From Oscillospiraceae bacterium (GTDB lineage Bacteria; Bacillota; Clostridia; Oscillospirales; Acutalibacteraceae), in the NCBI GenBank assembly GCA_015066385.1, contig SVOJ01000003.1, positions 124,001 through 188,000 of the forward strand: DNA of 64,000 nt. Reading direction: 5' to 3'. Shown in pieces: positions 19,254 to 28,123 of this stretch. The notes beneath the pieces are model-generated. The model had not been told where the DNA came from. It saw only the letters and a list, made by a program, of their open reading frames with translations, and did no database searches. Positions within the stretch are counted from its first letter, which is position 1; each line of letters opens with the position of its first letter. The position numbers and the translations under genes were made by a program.

Positions 19254-19283
19254 AATTATACAAAATCAATATTTTGTATAATT
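19254..19283. repeat. perfect inverted repeat upstream of recombinase gene
   Basis: AATTATACAAAAT-CAAT-ATTTTGTATAATT, 13-bp arms. Confidence 0.85.
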
Positions 19284-19371
19284 CAGGGGAGAAACAAACG
19301 TGCTTGTCAAGGGTTTTTCTGTCTTTTTATGCTTATTTTATCCATTGTATTGCTTGAAAGGATTGTTTATC

Positions 19372-20376
19372 ATGGCTATTGCTCGCAGTACATTACCGCA
19401 ATTGTTGCGTGAATTTTTGATTGATCTGAATGTTGTCAAAAACAAATCCAATTTAACAGTTGAAGAATATGCTTCAGATTTGCGGACATTTCTTTTGTTC
19501 ATAACATCAAAACAAACCGGCGAAAAAGATTTTTCAAAAATTGATATCAGTCATTTTACGGCATCTGATTTTGCGCAATTAACCAATGACGATGTCTATG
19601 AATTTCTGGCTTTCTGCAAAACCGAACGTGATAATTCCGCAAAAACGCGAGCCAGAAAATTATCCTCCATCAGAATGTTTTATCGCTTTCTTGCAAACCG
19701 TCATTACATTGCATCAAATCCGATGTCCAATCTTGAATCTCCGAAAATCGAGAAAACTTTGCCTAAATTCCTGACACTTGAACAAAGCATTGATTTACTG
19801 AATTGCATTGACGGACCGAACAAAGAACGTGATTTTTGTATAATAACATTGTTTTTGAATTGCGGCATGCGCTTGGCTGAATTGGTTTCTTTAAATTATA
19901 ATGATATTTCATATACCAATAATTCTGTATATGTTATTATAACCGGCAAAGGCAACAAACAACGCATGGTTTATTTGAATCAGGCTTGTGTTGACGCTAT
20001 TGCATCTTACATGCGTGTGCGGCCGAAAGACGGTGTTATTGACAAAAATGCACTGTTCCTGAGTGACCGCAGACAACGGATCAGCCCCAAAACAGTGCAA
20101 CATCTTGTTAAAACATATCTTGAAAAAGCAGGCCTCGGCGACGGATATTCCGTTCATAAATTAAGACATACGGCAGCCACATTGATGTATCAGCACGGAC
20201 ATGTGGATACATTGGCATTGAAAGAAATTCTCGGACATGAGAGTCTTGCAACAACACAAATTTACACGCATGTATCTGTGCAACAGTTGAAAGCGGCGGC
20301 AGACAGCAATCCCTTGGCATCATACAAGTCAACAAAGTCAGAAGACAAATCGGTTGAAGATGACGGCGACAATTGA
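19372..20376 (+). CDS. Xer-type tyrosine recombinase
   Basis: Catalytic motifs CGMRLAEL, VHKLRHTAATL, LGHESLATTQIYTHVS. Confidence 0.9.
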   Translation: MAIARSTLPQLLREFLIDLNVVKNKSNLTVEEYASDLRTFLLFITSKQTGEKDFSKIDISHFTASDFAQLTNDDVYEFLAFCKTERDNSAKTRARKLSSIRMFYRFLANRHYIASNPMSNLESPKIEKTLPKFLTLEQSIDLLNCIDGPNKERDFCIITLFLNCGMRLAELVSLNYNDISYTNNSVYVIITGKGNKQRMVYLNQACVDAIASYMRVRPKDGVIDKNALFLSDRRQRISPKTVQHLVKTYLEKAGLGDGYSVHKLRHTAATLMYQHGHVDTLALKEILGHESLATTQIYTHVSVQQLKAAADSNPLASYKSTKSEDKSVEDDGDN

Positions 20377-20937
20377 CATACACATTCCCCCGCTGCAAAT
20401 GATAATCAGCACCAGGATGTACCGCTTCAGGTATGTCCTGATTTTTGTTTTTATAGCCGTATTATAAAAATAGTTATTATATAGATCAGAGCTGAAAAAT
20501 GCACTTTGAACACATGCTGCTATCTGAGCGATACTGTAAAAAACGGAAGAAAGAATGTAGTGTAAAAAGAAAAAAAGTATATTTTCACCGTTTTGCTGCC
20601 TGAAAAAAACAATTAAATATGAGGCAAGTGCAAAACCATATACAAACAACAAAACTATTGTAAACGGTTTACCAAGCATGCTGAATCCGTTCAAGAAAAA
20701 AAGAAGTGAACACAACAGATTGATCAGAAAAACGTATTGCACGATATTCTGATAACTGAATATTTCTTGCATCAGTGGACTTTGCATTTTCTCATCCGAC
20801 ATATAAACTGTATTTATGACAGCCAACAGCAATCCCATAAAGAAAGCAGCCAATAGATAAAATAACGGCAAGCTGTTTTTGACGGATTCACGTATATGAT
20901 TCAAGTCGTAAGTTTTATTGATCATCATTTTTTTCAT
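20338..20937 (-). CDS. integral membrane protein, possibly SpoIIM-like
   Basis: 199 aa with several TM segments; convergent overlap with recombinase gene. Confidence 0.55.
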   Translation of the reverse strand: MKKMMINKTYDLNHIRESVKNSLPLFYLLAAFFMGLLLAVINTVYMSDEKMQSPLMQEIFSYQNIVQYVFLINLLCSLLFFLNGFSMLGKPFTIVLLFVYGFALASYLIVFFRQQNGENILFFFLHYILSSVFYSIAQIAACVQSAFFSSDLYNNYFYNTAIKTKIRTYLKRYILVLIIICSGGMCMSIVAVIFNRFVF

Positions 20938-20950
20938 TCTTGGTTTTCTT

Positions 20951-21349
20951 TTATTGGTTCAGATTGGCACCAATGATGCCGCCGGGAATCCCGATAATGA
21001 CTGAAAGTATAAATAAAGCATACCCGATTGTGGAGATCTGTGCCGCATTGGCAATTACTGTGATCAACATTACAACAAAGGTCAGCAGAAAGGATGACAG
21101 TAAGCCGACAATCAGCCCTTTCATATTGCGGTTAGTATAAGCAGCGATCAAAGATGCGGAAAAACTTGAAATCAAAAGTGCGATAATGAAAAAATATTTT
21201 ATGTTATTCAGATCCATATTGCTATTCGCAATAATAGCAGCAGAAATGGCTGATAAAATCAGAAACAGCAAAAAACCGATTATTGCACTTGTGATGATTT
21301 TTCGAACAGAACGGTCGGATTTAGATTTGATTTTTCTTTCTTTTGACAT
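20951..21349 (-). CDS. TIGR04086-like small membrane protein
   Basis: About 132 aa, four TM; position downstream of yajC is typical. Confidence 0.6.
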   Translation of the reverse strand: MSKERKIKSKSDRSVRKIITSAIIGFLLFLILSAISAAIIANSNMDLNNIKYFFIIALLISSFSASLIAAYTNRNMKGLIVGLLSSFLLTFVVMLITVIANAAQISTIGYALFILSVIIGIPGGIIGANLNQ

Positions 21350-21382
21350 AAAAAAACACCTCATACAAAATGTATGAGGTGT
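21350..21382 (-). terminator. terminator-like hairpin plus U-tract abutting the next start codon
   Basis: Minus strand ACACCTCATACA-TTT-TGTATGAGGTGT then T6, ATG at 21349. Confidence 0.85.
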
Positions 21383-21399
21383 CGGACAAATTTATGCTC

Positions 21400-21855
21400 T
21401 TATTCTTCGGAAGATGTCATAGGTTCTTCAACAGGTTCACCCTTCTTGCGGCGCTTACCTTTTTTTCTTTCTTCCTTTTCAGCAGCCTGTGCAGCTTCCA
21501 GCGCTTTCTTTTCAGCTTCCGCTCTTTCATTTCCGGTGTTGTTGGTCTGGATAGCCCAACGCATAAGCTTCATCTTGGTACGGTCTGCACCGGTTTCAAT
21601 AACAATAGAATCTTCCTTAACAGTAACGATTCTGCCGACAATACCGCCGATGGTTGTGATTTCGTCGCCGATCTGAACAGAGTCACGAAGTTGCTGTTCT
21701 TCTTTCTGTTTTTTCTTCTGAGGACGAATGGTCAGGAAGTACATACCGATAACCATAACGCCCATAAGGACAAACATCATGATGGAACTGGATTTCTGTT
21801 CTTCAGGAGAAGCAGCAGTGTTTGCTGTCATGCAAAGGGTATAAAGGTCTAACAT
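21400..21855 (-). CDS. yajC: preprotein translocase subunit YajC
   Basis: MMFVLMGVMVIGMYFLTIRPQKKKQKE, IGDEITTIGGIVGRI. Confidence 0.92.
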   Translation of the reverse strand: MLDLYTLCMTANTAASPEEQKSSSIMMFVLMGVMVIGMYFLTIRPQKKKQKEEQQLRDSVQIGDEITTIGGIVGRIVTVKEDSIVIETGADRTKMKLMRWAIQTNNTGNERAEAEKKALEAAQAAEKEERKKGKRRKKGEPVEEPMTSSEE

Positions 21856-21930
21856 TTTTTTTCCTCCGTTAATAAATTCCAATGTATTATACATGAAATA
21901 AGTATAAAAAGCAATAGCAAATAATAAAAT

Positions 21931-23061
21931 TTATATACGTTTGTCGAGAATAACGCGGTATTGCTGATAAAATTCTTCAAAAGTGCCGTTATCAAGATTT
22001 TCACGGATTTTCTCCATGAGCGTATTATAAAAGTATAGATTATGCATAACGCAAAGACGCATTGCAAGAATCTCTTTTGCTTTCATCAGATGACGAATAT
22101 ATGCTCTCGAATGAGCGCGACAAACAGGGCAATCGCATTCACTGTCGATCGGTGACATATCTTTTTCATATTTTGCATTGTTCAGATTGATAACACCGTT
22201 CCACGTGAACAGGTGGCCATGGCGGGCATTTCTGGACGGCATGACGCAGTCAAACAGATCAACTCCCCTGTATACCCCTTCGAGAATATTTACAGGTGTA
22301 CCGACCCCCATCAGGTAACGAGGCTTGTTTGCGGGCATATAAGGTTCGACAGAACTGATGATCCTGTACATATCTTCGGCAGGCTCCCCTACCGCCAAGC
22401 CACCGATTGCATAGCCGTCAAGATCGAGTTTTGCAATGTTTATCATGTTCTGCACACGCAGGTCGTCAAATACACAGCCTTGGTTAATGCCGAACAGCAT
22501 TTGTTTTTTATTGATCGTATCACAAAGTGCGTTCAATCTTTCATGTTCATCTTTACAGCGATACAGCCAACGTTCCGTTCTTTCACAGGACTTTTTCGAA
22601 TATTCATGTGTGGACGGATTTTCGACGCACTCATCAAATGCCATGGCAATGGTAGATGCAAGGTTGGATTGAATGCGCATGCTTTCTTCGGGGCCCATAA
22701 AAATACGTCTGCCGTCTATATGTGAATTGAAAGTAACGCCTTCTTCTTTGATTTTTCTCAGTTTTGCAAGAGAAAATACCTGAAATCCGCCGCTGTCAGT
22801 CAGAATCGGACCTTTCCATCCAGTCAACTGATGCAATCCGCCTAATTCTTTGATTGTCTCGTCCCCTGTTCTGACGTGAAGATGATATGTGTTGCAGAGC
22901 ATAACCTGACAACGGATTGTTTCAAGGTCATAGGCAGACAAACCGCCTTTGATTGCAGCCGCGGTGGCTACATTCATAAAACCGGGCAATTCTACCGTGC
23001 CGTGCACAGTTTCAAATCTGCCGCGTCTTGCATTGCCTTCTTTTTTTATCAATGTATACAT
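21931..23061 (-). CDS. tgt: queuine/preQ1 tRNA-ribosyltransferase
   Basis: LTDSGGFQVFSL, GGLAVGEP, C-terminal Zn motif CDCPVC. Confidence 0.97.
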   Translation of the reverse strand: MYTLIKKEGNARRGRFETVHGTVELPGFMNVATAAAIKGGLSAYDLETIRCQVMLCNTYHLHVRTGDETIKELGGLHQLTGWKGPILTDSGGFQVFSLAKLRKIKEEGVTFNSHIDGRRIFMGPEESMRIQSNLASTIAMAFDECVENPSTHEYSKKSCERTERWLYRCKDEHERLNALCDTINKKQMLFGINQGCVFDDLRVQNMINIAKLDLDGYAIGGLAVGEPAEDMYRIISSVEPYMPANKPRYLMGVGTPVNILEGVYRGVDLFDCVMPSRNARHGHLFTWNGVINLNNAKYEKDMSPIDSECDCPVCRAHSRAYIRHLMKAKEILAMRLCVMHNLYFYNTLMEKIRENLDNGTFEEFYQQYRVILDKRI

Positions 23062-23073
23062 TTTATTTTCCTC

Positions 23074-24111
23074 TTATATAGAATCTGAAATATAGCAGAC
23101 ATCACCGAAAGAGAAAAAGCGATATTTTTCCTCAATGGCGGTCTTATAAGCATTGAGTGCATTTTCTCTGCCGCAAAAAGCAGACACAAGCATAATGAGA
23201 GTGCTTTCGGGCAGATGGAAATTGGTAATCAAAGAATCAATACATTTGAATTGATAGCCCGGGTAAATGAAAATATTTGTCTTATCGGCACAAGGACAAA
23301 GATATCCGTTTTCATCTGTACAGGATTCCAGTGTTCTCGTGCAGGTGGTGCCGACTGCAATTACCTTCCCGCCATTTTGCTTGCAGGAGTTGATTTTATT
23401 CGCCGCATCTTCATTGATTGAGAAGTGTTCATAATGCATTTCGTGATCTTCGATATTTTCGGCCTTCACGGGGCGGAAAGTGCCGATGCCGACATGCAAG
23501 GTTATGTAAGCAATTGAAACGCCTTTTGCCTCAATTTTCTGCAATAATTCGGGAGTAAAATGCAGTCCTGCAGTCGGCGCAGCGGCAGACCCTTTTTCCT
23601 TTGCATATACGGTCTGATAACGCTCTGAATCATTGAGTTTTTCATGAATATAATGCGGCAGAGGCATTTCACCGATTCTGTCAAGAACAGCATAAAAGCT
23701 GTTTCCATCATAATTGAACTTTGCAATGCGGTTACCGTTATCAAGAACATCAATCACATCACATTGCAACAGTCCGTCTCCGAACGTAAAAGATGTACCC
23801 GTTTTTGCTTTTTTACCGGGGCCGGTTATAACTTCCCAAGTGTCATTGCCCATATTGTGTAAAAGCAAAAACTCAACAACAGCACCCGTGTCAGTGCGTG
23901 TTCCGTAAATTCTTGCAGGCAAAACACGGGAGTTGTTCAGAACAAGACAATCGCCGGGGTTCAGATAATCGATGATGTCATAAAAATGTTTGTGCTCCAA
24001 TTGTTGTGAATGTTTGCCAATAAGAAGCATGCGGGAAGTATCACGCTTTTCAAGCGGCACTTGGGCAATAAGCTCTTCGGGAAGATCAAAATAAAAATCA
24101 GATTTTTTCAT
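23074..24111 (-). CDS. queA: S-adenosylmethionine:tRNA ribosyltransferase-isomerase
   Basis: FYFDLPEELIAQVPLEKRDTSRML, AAPTAGLHFT, TNFHLPESTLIMLVSAF. Confidence 0.97.
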   Translation of the reverse strand: MKKSDFYFDLPEELIAQVPLEKRDTSRMLLIGKHSQQLEHKHFYDIIDYLNPGDCLVLNNSRVLPARIYGTRTDTGAVVEFLLLHNMGNDTWEVITGPGKKAKTGTSFTFGDGLLQCDVIDVLDNGNRIAKFNYDGNSFYAVLDRIGEMPLPHYIHEKLNDSERYQTVYAKEKGSAAAPTAGLHFTPELLQKIEAKGVSIAYITLHVGIGTFRPVKAENIEDHEMHYEHFSINEDAANKINSCKQNGGKVIAVGTTCTRTLESCTDENGYLCPCADKTNIFIYPGYQFKCIDSLITNFHLPESTLIMLVSAFCGRENALNAYKTAIEEKYRFFSFGDVCYISDSI

Positions 24112-24135
24112 TTTATTACCAACTTAAAAAAAGGA

Positions 24136-24164
24136 TTGACATACCGCCTTAGCGGTGTTAAAAT
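24136..24164 (+). promoter_or_regulatory. sigma-A-type promoter of asd-dapA with palindromic spacer
   Basis: TTGACA-17 bp-TAAAAT; spacer contains ACCGC-CTTA-GCGGT. Confidence 0.8.
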
Positions 24165-24225
24165 ACATTATACTTTTTTTCCCTGCTTTTTACAACAGGA
24201 ATTTTGCATTTTGGGAGGAATATTT

Positions 24226-25320
24226 GTGGATAAGAAGTATAAAATCGGTATAATCGGCGCAACAGGTATGGTCGGTCAGCGTTTTATTTCGCTTTTGCAC
24301 GATCATCCGTGGTTTGAAATCAAGGTTCTGGCAGCCAGTGCAAGATCTGCCGGCAAAACGTACGAAGAAGCACTTGGCGGAAGATGGGTCATGACCACTT
24401 CCCTGCCTGAAAATGTCAAGAATCTGACTGTTCTGGATGCACAGGCTGATATGGAAAAAATCGCTTCGCTTGTTGATTTTGTTTTCTGTGCAGTTGATAT
24501 GAAAAAGGATGAAATCCGTGCTCTGGAAAATGCATATGCAAAACTTGAATGCCCGGTTATTTCCAATAACAGTGCACATCGTTTCACTCCTGACGTTCCG
24601 ATGATCATCCCCGAACTCAACTATGATCACGCAAAGGTTATTGAAGATCAGAAAAAAAGACTCGGCACAAAGAGAGGGTTTGTTGCCGTTAAGTCCAACT
24701 GCTCTCTGCAGAGTTATGTTCCCGCATTGTATCCGCTCGATGAAAAATTCGGCGTGGAAGATGTGCTCGTTTGTACCTATCAGGCTATTTCCGGCGCCGG
24801 CAAGACCTTTGACCGTTGGCCCGAAATGATCGACAATGTCATTCCCTATATCGGCGGCGAAGAAGAAAAGAGTGAACAGGAACCCCTCAAAATCTGGGGT
24901 AAAGTAGAAAACGGTGAAATCGTTCCCGCTACTTCTCCGAAATTCACCGCGCAGTGTCTTCGTGTTCCCGTTTCCGACGGTCACATGGCTGCTGTTTTTG
25001 TACGCTTTAAGAACAAGCCCTCCAAGGAAGAAATCATCGCTGTTTGGGATAACTTTTCTTCTGTTCCGCAGGAACTTCAACTTCCCCATGCGCCGAAGAA
25101 ATTCCTGAATTACTTCACCGAAGACAATATGCCGCAGACCAAACTGCACAGAGATCTTGAAGGCGGTATGGCTGTTTCCGTCGGCAGACTTCGTGAAGAC
25201 AGTCAGTACGATTATAAGTTCGTTTGTCTTTCCCATAACACCCTTCGCGGTGCCGCAGGCGGCGGTGTGCTGCTTGCTGAACTGCTCTGTGCACAGGGAT
25301 ACATCGAACCTGTAAAATAA
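24226..25320 (+). CDS. asd: aspartate-semialdehyde dehydrogenase
   Basis: IGIIGATGMVGQRF, SNCSLQSY catalytic Cys; GTG start after GGGAGG. Confidence 0.95.
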   Translation: MDKKYKIGIIGATGMVGQRFISLLHDHPWFEIKVLAASARSAGKTYEEALGGRWVMTTSLPENVKNLTVLDAQADMEKIASLVDFVFCAVDMKKDEIRALENAYAKLECPVISNNSAHRFTPDVPMIIPELNYDHAKVIEDQKKRLGTKRGFVAVKSNCSLQSYVPALYPLDEKFGVEDVLVCTYQAISGAGKTFDRWPEMIDNVIPYIGGEEEKSEQEPLKIWGKVENGEIVPATSPKFTAQCLRVPVSDGHMAAVFVRFKNKPSKEEIIAVWDNFSSVPQELQLPHAPKKFLNYFTEDNMPQTKLHRDLEGGMAVSVGRLREDSQYDYKFVCLSHNTLRGAAGGGVLLAELLCAQGYIEPVK

Positions 25321-25339
25321 AATTTGGGAGTGTCTTTTT

Positions 25340-26233
25340 TTGAAAGAAATTCTTTTTGAGGGATCGGCATGTGCACTTGTCACACCGTTTAAACCCGACA
25401 CAAAGGATGTTGATCTTTCAAAATCAGAGGAACTTTGTGAGTTTCAGATCCGTAACGGGACACAGGCACTTGTTGTCTGCGGAACGACGGGAGAAGCGGC
25501 AACGTTGACTTATGAGGAGCGTTGTGCTTGTATTCGCATTGCGGTTGAAACTGCAAGCAAAAAAATACCGGTCATCGCCGGGACGGGTTCAAACAATACG
25601 GAAACGGCTGTTCGTTTATCCAATGAAGCCGAAAAAGAGGGAGTTGACGGTTTACTGATCGTCACTCCCTTTTATAATAAAGCATCGCAGGACGGCATTA
25701 TTGCTCATTATGAATATATTGCCCAAAGAGTATCCGTGCCGATCATTGTCTATAACGTACCATCACGAACTGGCGTTGACATCAAACCGCAAACCTACGC
25801 ACAACTTTCAAAAATCAGAAAAATCGTCGGCATAAAAGAAGCAAACGGAAACATTTCTTCCGTTGCGGAAACGATGGCAGTCTGCAAAGAAAACATTGCA
25901 ATCTACAGCGGAAATGATGATCAGATAATACCGATCATGGCACTCGGCGGAAAAGGCGTTATATCGGTTGCCGCAAATGTAATTCCGCGAACAATGCGAA
26001 GTTTGGTGGATCTTTGCAGAAATGAAAATTACAAACGTGCCGCCGTATTGCAAAAAGAAATTACACCGCTTGAAAAAGCGTTGTTTGCAGATGTGAATCC
26101 GATTCCCGTCAAGGAATTGATGTCGCTTTGCGGATTTTGTGAAAACACGGTTCGCTTACCATTGACAAAATGCAATAAATCACTCAGGGATCTGCTGTCT
26201 GCTTTTGTTCCGATCATTCCGAAAATGTACTGA
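25340..26233 (+). CDS. dapA: 4-hydroxy-tetrahydrodipicolinate synthase
   Basis: VVCGTTGEAATLTYEE, IVYNVPSRTGVDI, IKEANGN; TTG start. Confidence 0.95.
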   Translation: MKEILFEGSACALVTPFKPDTKDVDLSKSEELCEFQIRNGTQALVVCGTTGEAATLTYEERCACIRIAVETASKKIPVIAGTGSNNTETAVRLSNEAEKEGVDGLLIVTPFYNKASQDGIIAHYEYIAQRVSVPIIVYNVPSRTGVDIKPQTYAQLSKIRKIVGIKEANGNISSVAETMAVCKENIAIYSGNDDQIIPIMALGGKGVISVAANVIPRTMRSLVDLCRNENYKRAAVLQKEITPLEKALFADVNPIPVKELMSLCGFCENTVRLPLTKCNKSLRDLLSAFVPIIPKMY

Positions 26234-26238
26234 AAAAA

Positions 26239-26265
26239 CAGCCCGCTGCTTGTGTCAGCGGGCTG
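26239..26265. terminator. terminator between convergent dapA and pckG
   Basis: CAGCCCGCTG / CAGCGGGCTG perfect 10-bp stem. Confidence 0.85.
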
Positions 26266-26272
26266 AAGTTAT

Positions 26273-28054
26273 TTATTTTTGAAGATTGTCTTTGAGGGTC
26301 TGGAATTCTTTCAGAAGATCAGCAGGCATCTTGTCACCAAACTTTGCATAAAGTTCTTCAATACCGGAAACTTCGTCAGCCCAAAGAGCATTATCAACAG
26401 TCAGGATGCTTTCAAGTGTTTCAAGAGAAACTTCATCTTCAATACCGGAAAGGTCGATATCCTTTGCAAACGGCACATAACCGATGGCAGTTTCCTGTGC
26501 ATCGACTTTACCTTCGCAACGATCAAGAATCCAGTTGAGAACTCTGAGGTTATCACCGAAGCCGGGCCACAGGAAGTTACCTTCGTCATCCTTGCGGAAC
26601 CAGTTAACGTTGAAGATTTTGGGAGCCTTATCAGCATCAAGAGTCTTGCCGATATCAAGCCAATGCTGCCAATAATCAGCCATATTGTAGCCGCAGAACG
26701 GAAGCATTGCCATGGGGTCGCGGCGAACAACGCCGACAGCACCGGTAGCGGCGGCTGTGGTTTCGGAAGCCATGATGGAGCCTACGAACACACCGTTGTT
26801 CCAATCGCGGGACTGATAAACCAGCGGAGCGAGTTTTGCACGTCTGCCGCCGAAAACGATAGCGGAGATCGGCACGCCTTGCGGATTTTCAAATTCACTG
26901 CTCAGGCAGGGGCAGTTGACTGCAGGTGCAGTAAAGCGGCTGTTGGGATGTGCGCCCTTGTCGGTGCTTTCTTTGCCGTTCCAGGGATTGCCCTTCCATT
27001 CAAGTGCATTTTCGGGCGGATTCTTGTCAAGGCCTTCCCACCACACGGTGTTGTTGTCGAGGTTCAGTGCAACGTTGGTGAAAATAGTACCCTGCTTGGT
27101 GGAGGCGAGTGCGTTGGGATTGGACTTGACATTGGTGCCGGGCGCAACACCGAAGAAACCATTTTCGGGATTGATTGCATACAGTCTGCCGTCGTCACCC
27201 TTACGGATCCAGGAAATGTCATCACCGACACACCATACTTTGTACCCCTGCGCAAGATAGCCTTCGGGCGGAATCAGCATAGCGAGGTTTGTTTTGCCGC
27301 AAGCGGACGGGAATGCGGCGCAGATATAACGGACTTCCCCCTTGGGATTCTGAACACCAAGAATGAGCATGTGTTCTGCCTGCCAGCCTTCTTTCCAGCC
27401 CTGGTAGGAAGCAATACGAAGTGCAAAGCATTTTTTGCCGAGCAAAACGTTTCCGCCGTAACCGGAGTTAACGGAAATGATGGTGTTGTCCTGCGGGAAC
27501 TGGCAGATATAGCGTTTTTCTTCGTCGATCTGACAACGGCTGTGGAAGCCTCTTACCCAGTCTTCACTGTCGCCGAGGACATCGAGAACAGCCTTGCCTA
27601 CTCTGGTCATGATAACCATGTTCAGAACAACATAAATGCTGTCAGTCAGTTCAATACCGACTTTGGAGAAACGGGAACCGATCGGGCCCATGGAATAAGG
27701 AATGACATACATCGTTCTGCCGATATAGCTGTCGCGAGCGATATCATAAAGCATTTTGTAGCATTCATCGGGATCCATCCAGTTATTTGTGGGGCCTGCT
27801 TCTTCTTTTGTCTTGGTGCAGATGAACGTTCTGTGCTCAACACGGGCAACGTCATTGACAGCAGTTCTGTGAAGATAGCAATCAGGAAGAAGTTCTTCGT
27901 TGAGTTTTGTAAGTTCCCCTGTGGAGCAAGCGATTGCGCGCAGTTCTTCGATCTGTTCTTTGCTGCCGTCGATCCAGACAATATTGTCAGGCTTGACAAG
28001 TTTGACTTTGTCATCGATCCATTCAAGGACCGATTTGTTGGTTGTTAATGCCAT
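26273..28054 (-). CDS. pckG: phosphoenolpyruvate carboxykinase (GTP)
   Basis: FPSACGKTNLAML, GDDISWIRKGDDGRLYAINPENGFFGVAPGT. Confidence 0.97.
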   Translation of the reverse strand: MALTTNKSVLEWIDDKVKLVKPDNIVWIDGSKEQIEELRAIACSTGELTKLNEELLPDCYLHRTAVNDVARVEHRTFICTKTKEEAGPTNNWMDPDECYKMLYDIARDSYIGRTMYVIPYSMGPIGSRFSKVGIELTDSIYVVLNMVIMTRVGKAVLDVLGDSEDWVRGFHSRCQIDEEKRYICQFPQDNTIISVNSGYGGNVLLGKKCFALRIASYQGWKEGWQAEHMLILGVQNPKGEVRYICAAFPSACGKTNLAMLIPPEGYLAQGYKVWCVGDDISWIRKGDDGRLYAINPENGFFGVAPGTNVKSNPNALASTKQGTIFTNVALNLDNNTVWWEGLDKNPPENALEWKGNPWNGKESTDKGAHPNSRFTAPAVNCPCLSSEFENPQGVPISAIVFGGRRAKLAPLVYQSRDWNNGVFVGSIMASETTAAATGAVGVVRRDPMAMLPFCGYNMADYWQHWLDIGKTLDADKAPKIFNVNWFRKDDEGNFLWPGFGDNLRVLNWILDRCEGKVDAQETAIGYVPFAKDIDLSGIEDEVSLETLESILTVDNALWADEVSGIEELYAKFGDKMPADLLKEFQTLKDNLQK

Positions 28055-28123
28055 ACAGAATACTCCTTTATCAAGATAATTTTTTTACAATTTAATATAC
28101 CATAATTTACCTGCTTTTGTCAA

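Noticed and set aside
19372-20376. Integrase of a mobile element
   Set aside because: No att repeats, phage/ICE genes or flanking IS seen; sequence looks like a chromosomal Xer recombinase
24010-24225. N-terminal extension of the asd ORF in the ORF track
   Set aside because: Overlaps queA and the asd promoter; GTG 24226 with a good SD and ASADH N-terminus is preferred
25321-25342. Terminator-RBS arrangement at dapA (GGGAGTGTCTTTTTTTG)
   Set aside because: The string resembles the other cases but no complementary 5' arm exists upstream, so no hairpin forms
24190-25401. 403-aa minus-strand ORF
   Set aside because: Antisense to asd; no recognisable domain
26279-28048. 589-aa plus-strand ORF
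   Set aside because: Exactly antisense to pckG, whose protein motifs are unmistakable; codon-bias mirror ORF
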